From Euclidia mi (taxonomy: Eukaryota; Arthropoda; Insecta; Lepidoptera; Erebidae), in the NCBI GenBank assembly GCA_944739405.2, contig OX123196.2, forward strand, positions 55,156,196 through 55,220,195: 64,000 nucleotides of DNA. Direction: 5' to 3'. The notes under the pieces were generated by a model that was not told the origin of the DNA, did not search any database, and saw only the letters and a list, made by a program, of their open reading frames with translations. The translations under genes and the position numbers were made by a program. Shown one piece after another: positions 55,901-64,000 of this stretch (position 1 is its first letter; every line of letters begins with the position of its first letter).

Positions 55901-58668
55901 TCTACAATGTGAACAGGTTCGAAAGCTGGTCAAGTTTGGAAACTATGTGGCATCAGATACTGGAGATTGGCATGGACATAGCGAATATATCTGCTAGCCA
56001 CCCTGAAGGCTTAAATCTCATTGGTAAGAGTTAAGGCCCGGTCACGGCCTACAGCGGCGGGCGGCAGCGACGAGCGTTTTCGATGTAAGTACATGGCGCG
56101 TTTACTGTGACGCGCGGCCCAAGGTAAACGCGCCATGCACATACCCCTGCTGCGCCGCTCGCCGCTTAGACCGATCTCGTGACCAGGCCGTTAGGCTATA
56201 AGAAGTTTTAAAGAGAAGTTGTACCTTGCTGATCTTCTTTCTTTTGCCTGCCTTAGTCCCATATTACTTGGGGTCGGCGCAGAATGTCTTTCGCTTCCAT
56301 TCTCTCCTATCAGCCGTCATCTGATTATTCACTCCCTTATCATTCATGTCACCCTTCACACAATCCATCCATCTTTTCTTTGGTCTTCCTCTTGCCTTAT
56401 ATCCCTCAACTCTAATATTCATCACCTTTCTAGTCACATGCTTTTCATCCCTCCTCATTACAGGCCCATACCACGCTAGACGATATCCTTTCAGCTTTTC
56501 TTGCACCGGTACAACTTTCAAACTTCCCCTAATATACTCATTTCTAATTTTATCCATCCTTGTGACCCCACACAACCATCTCAACATCCTCATCTCTGCT
56601 ACATGTAATCTTCTTTCATCCGTCTTCTTCACGGCCCAGGATTCCGATCCATATAGTGCGACAGGTCTTATAACGGATTTGTAGATTTTTCCCTTTAGTT
56701 TAAGGGGCATCCGTGGGTCGCAAGTTGTTCCTGTGACCTGTCGCCATTTCATCCAACCTGAGTTGATCCGGTGCATGACATCGCGGTCTATTTCACCGTC
56801 CCCTTGAATAAGTGACCCGAGGTACCGGAAGTCGGAGCAGACTGATATGGGTTCTCCAGCAAGGGATATACAGGGTGTAACAAGACCCTTAACGAAAACT
56901 GAAATGCCATGTTGTACCAATCAGTACGAACATTTTTTACTTCGGTGCCATACCTGGTAAATTACTGGTTCAGGAGATATTGAGGCTCAAAGTTAGTATG
57001 GATTTTTTGTAATTAGGTACAAAATCGATGCCTTTACCCCGCCAATATGTTCTTTAGATGCCCTATAACCCCATGGATAAGTAGGTATTTCAAGCATAGC
57101 ACGCGCACGCTTTTAATTGCGGTTTAAAAATGTGAAAACTCAAAAAAAAAAACGTTTCCCAGGTATAATTTTTGGTTAGTATGACTTGGCATGATGTCCA
57201 CAACGAGTAGACTTCGGCTTAGTGATGAGTCTTGTAACACCCTGTATATGGACGTGGGACTGGGGAGACCGCCGAAGTCGCAAAACATGTACTCAGTTTT
57301 GCTCTTGCTGACTTTCAGGCCGACACTCTCCAGCCTTTGCCACCAATTTGTCAGTCTGCTCTGGACCTCAAGGCCACTCTCGGCAATCAAAACAATGTCG
57401 TCGGCGAATAGCATACACCAGGGCGCCTCTTCCTGTATGACCGCCGTAAGGGCATCCATTATTAGCAGGAAGAGATAAGGGCTAAGAGCCGACCCCTGGT
57501 GCAAACCTACAGCCACATTGAAGTTGCCGGTATTGCCCGCTCTGGACCGGACATGGGTTGTACATCTACTGTACATCGCCCGGATCAACTGTACATGCTT
57601 CCCAAGCACTGCTTTCTTCTTAAGGGCCCACCACAAAACCTCACGCGGTACTCGATCATATGCCTTTTCGAGATCCACAAAAACCATGTGCAAGTTCTTG
57701 TGAATCTAGTTGTACCTTGCTGATATGCCACATAATTATATTATTATGGCTGATGGTCATATATATCTGATAGTTGTTTTAATAATTGTAAAGGCTGTGT
57801 TGCCATAGACAAATGATTTATTCCTGGTCAAAAGGAGACCTCCAATTTGGCTGGTTTTGCTTGAATTTTAGGAGATGATCGATTTTAAACTTTCGCGATT
57901 TGTATACATCATACAATATTATTTAGCGGGTCTTAGGAGATGGTTTGAAAAGTCAGAAAATGAACCTTATCTAATAGATATGGCTGTGATCCTACCATAC
58001 GATTCTACAAATAAAAATACATTTTTTGCATTTAATCCAATACCACATTTTATGAAGTTGATATAAACAGTAATTTAATGTTGCCATTTTTCAGGATATT
58101 CTCAAGGTGGGCTAATCGCAAGAGGGATAGTGGAGACGTTCTCAAACGTGTCTGTGAGCACTTTCATATCGCTGAGCTCTCCGCAAGCTGGACAATATGG
58201 AAGTATGTTATCCTACCTTGGTTTTATTAGCACACATTAATTTTACCATTCAATCCTCCATCGTCGTGTCTTCGATCGGCCGTCGCACGATCATCGCCAG
58301 CTCCTAGATTTATAACAAATCGTATGCAAGATAGTATGGCTATAGGAAGACGCCAGCATGGTAACGTAGGCCAACAATTACCGTGCTGGCTAGACGGTTT
58401 GTCGAATTTTCCGTCACTGCCGCAAGATACGACGCTTCGTGTTTTTTCATTATCTTCTCTTACTCTTATTTTAACTCCAAACTTCTAACATTCCAGCCGG
58501 CTTCCTTCACATAATATTCCCTGGCCTGGTCAAGGACACGGTATGGCAGCTGTTCTACTCGAAAGTCGGCCAGCACACCTCCGTGGGCAACTACTGGAAC
58601 GACCCTTACCATCAGGAATTGTATGAAAACTACAGCGTCTTCTTACCGTACATCAATAATCATATCGC
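52952..58668 (+). CDS. PPT2: PPT2-like palmitoyl-protein thioesterase (5' four exons)
   Basis: Lysosomal thioesterase removing fatty acyl groups from S-acylated substrates. Exons 52952-53086, 55882-56023, 58095-58202 and 58497-58668 join in frame across GT-AG introns (phases 0, 1, 1, 2). The protein opens with a signal peptide (MALKIAIFSAILLFAPILA), then YKPVVLIHGVMTGS with the oxyanion HG, the nucleophile elbow GYSQGG (Ser at about residue 95), FISLSSPQAGQYG, and VGNYWNDPYHQELY. LSSPQ.GQYG and NYW.DP.H favour PPT2 over PPT1. The catalytic Asp and His exons are not found in the window and must lie further right. Introns are packed with transposons. The start ATG is the second codon after an in-frame GTG and gives the expected signal peptide. 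Confidence 0.92.
53259..53547 (-). mobile_element. Helitron-like element in PPT2 intron 1
   Basis: Inverted relative of 29575-29880: CTAG at the left end, TC start at the right end (GA on plus), inserted between A and T. Confidence 0.7.
53843..54055 (+). repeat. tRNA-derived SINE in PPT2 intron 1
   Basis: A-box-like TAGCCTAGTGGAGAG near 53857 and B box GGGTTCGAATCC at 53906-53917, then a body shared with 29095-29310. Confidence 0.75.
54145..54757 (+). mobile_element. Tandem trimer of a ~203-bp Helitron-like unit
   Basis: Three head-to-tail copies (54145-54352, 54353-54555, 54556-54757), each starting near ACTAATATATAAAGCT and ending CTAG after CATCCTCT or CTCAT. Copies 1 and 2 are nearly identical; copy 3 is more diverged. 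Each has GGTTGAACGC.CTAATCTCAG and GAGCCACGGGAGCAGAGCAG. TC/CTAG ends and head-to-tail order fit rolling-circle elements. Confidence 0.75.
55073..55335 (+). repeat. Full-length tRNA-derived SINE in PPT2 intron 1
   Basis: A-box-like TGGTCTCGCGCGG near 55079 and exact B box GGTTCGATTCC near 55125, a unique body, then the 3' domain CGAAATGTGGGTGTAATATTACACC...ACAGGCGTGAGTC and an A-rich end. The most complete of the copies here. Confidence 0.85.
55430..55640 (+). repeat. Repeat fragments with GGATGATGA ends
   Basis: ACTGGGATAACGCTAAGAGG-ATGATGA and a second ACTGGGATAATCCTAGGAGG-ATGA nearby look like two 3' ends of one SINE/LINE family. Confidence 0.5.
56034..56190. mobile_element. Harbinger-like GC-rich MITE beside the PPT2 exon 2 donor
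   Basis: Ends GGCCCGGTCACG and CGTGACCAGGCC are inverted, TTA outside both (56031-56033 and 56191-56193). Inside, CATGGCGCGTTTAC pairs exactly with GTAAACGCGCCATG. Starts only ten bases after the intron 2 GT. Confidence 0.75.
56264..57710 (-). pseudogene. RTE-type LINE reverse transcriptase in PPT2 intron 2, split by a MITE
   Basis: The RT part (57693-57245) reads FVDLEKAYDRVPREVLWWAL, GLHQGSALSPYLFLLIMDAL and the catalytic FADDIVL. The C-terminal part (56870-56264) reads FRYLGSLIQGDGEI, CDPRMPLKLKGKIYKSVIRP, ALYGSESWAVKK, MLRWLCGVTRMD and RPKKRWMDCV. These are RTE-clade hallmarks. The frame is interrupted exactly by the MITE at 56871-57244; with it and one TATA removed the frame joins. 5'-truncated near 57710, so the endonuclease is absent. 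Confidence 0.85.
56871..57244. mobile_element. MITE with CAGGGTGTAACAAGAC ends, inserted in RTE ORF
   Basis: CAGGGTGTAACAAGAC at 56871 is almost the complement of GTCTTGTAACACCCTG ending at 57244. TATA lies on both sides, so the duplication is TA or TATA; mariner-like is likely. Confidence 0.75.
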
Positions 58669-59984
58669 GTAAGTATTAAATCCCATCTAAAACATAGGTA
58701 AATGTGAAATTAAAGCAAAGTCAAACAAACGATAGACAGGCAACCGACAGAAGAATTGAGATCAATTTGACCGCCAACCGCAAACTTCGGTGTAGAAAAT
58801 CCAAAAGAAAATTGTTGTAAGATCATTTCAAACTCAAAACTTGATTTGGATAAGTAAACTGCGATTTACCGGCTGATTTCTAGCTCCGTCTAAATGTGAA
58901 CAGTGTCTTATAAACTGTACCTACTACTGCTACTGGCATGCCCGTCTCTTTAGACGGAAGGGGAAACAGCCCGTCCTAGTGGAAACGGGCTTTTAGAAGG
59001 CCTAGACTGTCACAATAGTTGGTCGCATTCGACTCGTTCGTCTATGCGAAAAATACTTACCTACGTTTTCTAAACGCCTCCAATGAGGTACCAGTGAGAA
59101 GTGGTGTCACGACTCGAATGCGATCCATTCTTATGTAAACTCAGGCTAGGCCACAGAACAGATAGTACTAACGTAGCTAGGCCCCGGTAAGAGGCGGGTC
59201 ATTGGCCATTTTGCCTAACCGGTATCGGGGGAGGCAGCATGACATGATAGTACTCCGTCAACTTTGTAGGAATATAAAATAATAATATAATTACTAGAGG
59301 ACCCGTGCTGCTCCACAGCATATTTTAATATTATAAAAAAGCTCTTGCATAATATATAGGTACGATGAGCATTGTACTTATCTAATAAGTAAAAAGATGA
59401 TATTCTTATCAAAAATATATGTATCACAAAACTTCTTTTCTCACAACATCGGCTTTGCGTTGCACCTTATCGTGAAATTTCCACCTTGGCATTACTGAAT
59501 GGTTTGCCGCGCAATAGGGATATAATATATAATATGTATAACTGAAATAAATTTCTTATTAACGACTTCAAAAAAGAAGGATATCAATTCGATATGTATG
59601 TATGTGATATTATTGGAATTGCATAATTTTCATATATTATATTATTATGATAATCTGATAGGACTTCTAAATAAATATACAAAATTTCAAAGATGTATGT
59701 ATGTTTGTCTACGAAAATCTCCAAAACTACTGATCGGAATGAGACTGTTTCTTGTATTGGCTAACATTTACTCTAACTTAGGGAACAGAGCAAGTTTTAT
59801 CAAATTCGGTTCAGTGGTTTTCAAGATATGGTCTAATTCGTGTAAGTGTGACGGTGTTTCTTATTGATGCGAACTAACAGTCTAAGGGAAAACTTCTAAA
59901 GTATTTTATATTTAGGTATTCCAGTCTATATAATTATAAGTAACAATGAGGAAATAAAAAACAATTTAAAAAACAAAATCGACT
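58669..59984. other. PPT2 intron 4 or beyond; repeat remnants
   Basis: No further PPT2 exon recognised. 59563-59610 (ACGACTTCAAAAAAGAAGGA) is a fragment of a common repeat also resembling the arms at 63265-64000. Confidence 0.4.
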
Positions 59985-60314
59985 TCAAAAAGAAATGAAC
60001 ATAAAAACTATGAAAATGGAATGGTAGCTTTGGTATCCATCGTAAGTAAAATTGCTACCAAAACTAACATTACTACCGAAAATACTATGCCTTTCAAAAC
60101 TACTATTTGTTTCAAAACTACTATTCGTACTAACACTATCATATCTACCATTTTTTTCAAAAATATCATTTCTACCAAAACCGGCGGTGCTGTCAAAAGT
60201 ACCTTTTCTCTCAAAACTACTATTCTTACCAAAGCTACAATTTCTACCATAACTACCACTTGTAATATAATTATATGCCAATAGTACTATGAACCGCTGT
60301 AATATGTTCCACAT
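59985..60314 (-). CDS. Repetitive S/F/N-rich ORF with hydrophobic N-terminus (hypothetical)
   Basis: A 109-codon frame. It starts MWNILQRFIVLLAYNYITSG, which could be a signal peptide. The body is built of loose six-residue units of the type SFxxNS (CSFGKN, SSFERK, SSFETN, SSFERH, VSFGSN). It ends with a hydrophobic stretch IFIVFMFISF. The underlying DNA is an imperfect 18-bp repeat, so several frames stay open and the ORF may be an accident. No family recognised; a low-complexity secreted protein is one possibility. Confidence 0.3.
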   Translation of the reverse strand: MWNILQRFIVLLAYNYITSGSYGRNCSFGKNSSFERKGTFDSTAGFGRNDIFEKNGRYDSVSTNSSFETNSSFERHSIFGSNVSFGSNFTYDGYQSYHSIFIVFMFISF

Positions 60315-60371
60315 AAAAAAAATAAGATGCCCGAAGAAAGTCCGTAATTTAAAAACACAAAAATGTTCCTA

Positions 60372-60584
60372 CTAGTCGACCAAGCCAACTAGACGAATGT
60401 CAACGTGACAAAATTCAACATAATTCAACAATTATAATCCAGAAATTATTTATCGTAACGTGCGAACGCGGCGTGTGAACGTACAATGCGCCTGCAATCG
60501 GTACTAGGAATTTCTGGATTATAATTATTGAATTATGTTGAATTTTGTCACGTTGACATTCGTCTAGTTGGCTTGGTCGACTAG
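60372..60584. mobile_element. Near-perfect hairpin MITE, 213 bp, TSD TA
   Basis: CTAGTCGACCAAGCC heads arms of about 78 bp with only one mismatch visible, loop of about 57 bp; TA outside both ends (60370-60371 and 60585-60586). Confidence 0.85.
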
Positions 60585-60600
60585 TAACATAAAACGTAAT

Positions 60601-60900
60601 TTATCCGTCTGTAGGGTTGATTTTCCCAACATTAGGCGGAAATTTCACTAAATTTGGGGGAAATTCCTCGGGTCGCGGGTTTACTAACGTCCTTACCGCG
60701 ACCCGGTGAGTGTCGATAGAGGAACACCGCGGTGTTTTAGTGGGTATGCTACCCCTCCCCCGAACATCTAGGGGGGAGAGCCGAGCCACACACCCTCCAC
60801 CTGCCCAAACTCGGTTCCTCGGTACAGAGTTGGCGGAGGGGTCCCTTTAAGGGACAGTCCGTAACTGGATTTCATCGCGATACAAAAAAGGGGGAAAATT
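60601..60900 (-). other. GC-rich block, possibly the 5' region of a LINE
   Basis: Stands out by base composition from its AT-rich surroundings. The minus strand has a short frame (MARLSPLDVRGRGSIPTK...) without a known domain. Origin uncertain. Confidence 0.3.
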
Positions 60901-62084
60901 CCTAAACATCAGAGATCAGTTCACCCAACATTAAGAGTTAACTGGTAACATTCGGGGAATATTAGCTGCCATCATCGATAATTCACTATAGTGATAATTT
61001 TACCAACATCGGGTATAATTTTACACACCACCACACTCACACCCGTATGAAAGTAAGGCAAGGTCACCGTAAGGAGGCATATCGGTGTTTCCTGGCAGTT
61101 ACCGCAAGGAACTTATTAGATGCCATAAAAATATTTTTGAATTTAGAACCATCCATGTAGAGAGACAGCAATGGAATCATAAGAAATTTATAGGAAAATA
61201 TTGAAAAATAAGTTCAATGTCCACACCTATCTTCCTTCAAACTTACCCAATTTAAATGAGGATACCATCAAATGAAAGACCTCTTCTCAGTGCGTGTTTT
61301 AGACCTATAACGAAACGCCTACCTCAATGAGAACCAGATATATAGAAGCAGAAAGTCACTGACTACGGCTACGAAAACGTAAAAAATGTATGGGAGAAAA
61401 CTGTTTTTGCATATAACTTAGTAGCAGAGACGAGTAAGAATATAGACTGCCAAAGTCGAACAAAAAAATGTGCCTCGGAAAAAGCTCAAATCGCGAGCTA
61501 TATCCAGAGGGCGCTGATCAAATAGCACGCGACGTTAATTACAGCCAGACAAGTCATAAAAATATCATTATTTTTTCATTAACGGCCATTGAAATTGTTT
61601 AAGTATTTTTTAGAATTGGTAATATTGCTCATAATAAGCTAATTTATCTATTTCATTTTACGTGCATATTTTGTCACTTTTGAACGTGTACTAATAGATG
61701 GCGTAGTAAAAACACGAAAGGTAATGTACAACGGTTTACATTGAATTTTCACTAGATGACGCTTAAACCAAAATAAAATTACCTATTTAGATGGGATGGG
61801 TACGTTATGGGTTTTATAGGTAGATACACTTATTTAGTAACAATTCGTAAACAACCATCTACGAACTAGTTCTATGTATGCCTCAAGGACGCACGCACGA
61901 ACTCATACCATGAGTGAGACCATATTATTTATTAACTAGGTACTTTGTATGAGAAAATGCAAAAAGCAACTATACCTAGAATCGAACCCGGTACCGCTAT
62001 AGGTAGTATCGTAGTATCATAATTATTATCACCTAGGTGTAAAGTGTTCCTCAAGAAAATTCAATCGAGCCCAAACTATAATTA
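60901..62084. other. Unannotated stretch
   Basis: Nothing coding. A tRNA-B-box-like GAATCGAACCCGG (61979-61992, minus) may be a SINE scrap. Confidence 0.35.
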
Positions 62085-62290
62085 TCTTAATATATAAAAT
62101 CCTTGCGTTACTGACTGACTGACAGATACGCTACAGCCGAAACTATTGGGCGCAGGAAGCTGAAATTTGGCATGTATGTTCCTTGGGGACCGTAGTGGTG
62201 CACTAAGAAGGTATTTCCCGAAATTCCCACGGGATCGGCCAAAACAGGTTTATTAAAAAAAATGCAGGCGTAGCTGCTGGCGTCCTCTAG
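62085..62290 (+). mobile_element. Helitron-like element, intact sister of 9999-14726
   Basis: 206 bp: TCTTAATATATAAAATCC start, ACTGACTGACTGACAG, end CGTCCTCTAG before T. Shows the empty site of the provirus insertion. Confidence 0.75.
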
Positions 62291-62736
62291 TATAATATAA
62301 TATTCTACCACATTCACACAACACGATCTAGTCCCAAATTAATTAATTTATTTATTTATTTATTAGCACAACCACATCATATATATTTATACAGTTAAGG
62401 TAAACACTTAAAAGGCATTGTATCTGATATAATATGACAATTACGGTATGCATAGCACTGACAATAATAATGTATGTAGTAAAACTATTTTAAATGTACC
62501 TAGTTATTTTACAGTTAACAAAATAGCAGAAAACAAAAAAATAAAACAATTCAATAAAAGTATTCTTAATAGTCTTTGAGTAACTAAGCAGAGCTTTGAG
62601 CTTGTAGGGTCATTTCGACTGTTCGCGTCCCTCGCCCAATTCGCGTCCATTTACGGACCTCCCTTTAAAGATGCTCGAAAATAAGTATACTAACACACTA
62701 ATAAAATGAAAAGTCAGTACCGCCAATACCTCAACG
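62291..62736. other. Unannotated stretch with (TTTA)n
   Basis: TTTATTTATTTATTTATTAG at 62347-62370 may be the tail of a minus-strand LINE. Nothing else recognised. Confidence 0.4.
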
Positions 62737-62744
62737 TATAAGAG

Positions 62745-63184
62745 CATAGAGATATTAAGAATAGAGTGGCAGAGTCGGGCCTATTCGTGTCCGCCGGTGG
62801 GAGAGAGAACGCAACATTAAAGGCCCCCTGCATCTCTCTCTAACAATACATGCACAACATCAACATTACGCAGTGGCGTGCTACCTGTAACTATTATTTA
62901 AATCAGTTTATTAGTAATCAATAGTTTAAAAGTTGTTTTTATTGATACACGAAGATAGTTTGAAGTGACAAAAATGTTTATATATTTTTAAACTATTGAT
63001 TACTAATAAACTGATTTAAATAATAGTTACAGGTAGCACGCCACTGCGTAATGATGATGTTGTGCATGTATTGTTAGAGAGAGATGCTGGGGGCCTTTAA
63101 TGTTGCGTTGTCTCTCCCACCGGCGGACACGACACAGTATTGAGTTAGGTACTGTTCTGCCACTCTATCCTTTATATCTCTATG
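62745..63184. mobile_element. Foldback MITE, 440 bp, 8-bp duplication (hAT-like)
   Basis: Exact duplication TATAAGAG (62737-62744 and 63185-63192). Ends CATAGAGATAT are inverted; arms of about 190 bp pair almost completely (inner limits about 62933 and 62986), leaving a loop of roughly 50 bp. One arm carries a short replacement near 62780/63140. Confidence 0.82.
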
Positions 63185-63264
63185 TATAAGAGACACGCAC
63201 AAATTGATAGACAAAACGTTCCGTGCGCCCAACTAATCCTGTTTAATAAAAAATAAAAAAAAAA

Positions 63265-64000
63265 CAAAACGAAAATGAAAACTTAAAAATCGCAACAAAA
63301 ATGTTAACTAGGTAATTAGTTTCTTTTTAAAAAAAAGAGAACCGCCTTCAAAAAATCGACCCACTGAAAAGTAAAAAATAAATTTTACATACGCTAACCC
63401 TAATCCTCTCAAATTTCCTTTCGAATTTCTCCCAAAAACTATTTACTAAATTTAACTAAATACTTAGTTTTTGAAGTCGGTGCCAAACCAAATCCCACTT
63501 AAAGCCTATTGTTTGGCGTCATCCTTTCCAAACCAGCGCATTTAATCTACATAGGTACCTTACAGCCCAAAATAGGTAGATAAGAAGTATAATTATTTTT
63601 ATAATTAAGCATTTATTTCATACTTTTTATATATTTTATATATTTGTTGCTTTTTAGAGTATATAGGTGGATTATTTTAAATTTTATTTGTTCAGATATT
63701 TTTTGAGGCTTTATTGATTTGATACATTCGTCGTATTATTTTCTCTGTTTGCCAGTATTCTTTTTTGTTTATGTTGGTTTGGCACCGACTTCAAAAACTA
63801 AGTATTTAGTTAAATTTAGTAAATAGTTTTTGGGAGAAATTCGAAAGGAAATTTGAGAGGATTAGGGTTAGCGTATGTAAAATTTATTTTTTACTTTTCA
63901 GTGGGTCGATTTTTTGAAGGCGGTTCTCTTTTTTTTTAAAAGAAACTAATTACCTAGTTAACATTTTTGTTGCGATTTTTAAGTTTTCATTTTCGTTTTG
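63265..64000. repeat. Foldback element with >=226-bp arms, cut by window edge
   Basis: 63265-63490 and 63775-64000 are inverted copies of equal length with very few differences (a poly-A run length changes). The inner ends read GGTGCCAAACCA and TGGTTTGGCACC. The middle (63491-63774) is AT-rich. The outer end on the right is not visible. Confidence 0.8.

Noticed and set aside
60601..60789. 62-codon minus-strand ORF in GC-rich block
   Set aside because: No recognisable domain; GC-rich repeat sequence, origin uncertain.

Overview
The window looks like gene-poor, transposon-rich insect nuclear DNA, most likely from a moth or butterfly. This is inferred from spliced genes with GT-AG introns, Dong/R4-type retrotransposons sitting in TAA microsatellites, an insect errantivirus-type LTR element, CR1/Jockey-like and RTE-like LINEs, tRNA-derived SINEs, and many small hAT-, Harbinger-, mariner- and Helitron-like elements. 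The species cannot be named from the sequence.

Two host genes are clear. The first is HEATR1/UTP10, a large HEAT-repeat nucleolar protein of ribosome biogenesis. It lies on the minus strand at 31503-41527 in four coding exons that join in frame to about 2,103 residues. The second is a PPT2-like lysosomal palmitoyl-protein thioesterase on the plus strand. Four exons are visible between 52952 and 58668 and the 3' part lies beyond the window. Three further stretches look like old coding sequence that I cannot name (22071-22325; 23041-26142, split by a transposon; 42238-42565). A short repetitive ORF with a hydrophobic start lies at 59985-60314.

Layout. 1-5516: two Dong/R4 elements in one TAA microsatellite. 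5774-8420: foldback element with 9-bp target duplication and about 830-bp arms. 9999-14726: Helitron-like repeat split by an internally deleted errantivirus-like provirus with nearly identical LTRs. 14943-23037: matching inverted ends enclosing a nested, frame-broken LINE. 23041-26142: old coding-like sequence split by a Harbinger-like element that itself holds SINE-like and RTE fragments. 26685-28710: element with TA target duplication. 28740-31500: LINE and SINE tails, a Helitron-like element and a hAT-like MITE. 31503-41527: HEATR1, with a LINE in intron 1 and SINEs in introns 2 and 3. 41850-47090: sparse region with a possible decayed gene and a hAT-like element. 47093-51525: decayed Ty1/copia element. 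51628-52715: MITE and hAT-like element. 52952-58668: PPT2-like gene whose introns carry Helitron-like copies (one group in tandem), two SINEs, a Harbinger-like MITE and an RTE LINE itself hit by a MITE. 59000-64000: intergenic or intronic sequence rich in hairpin elements; the last one is cut by the window edge.

Most boundaries here were fixed by finding matching termini and target-site duplications by eye. Family names for elements without coding capacity are inferences from termini and duplication length.
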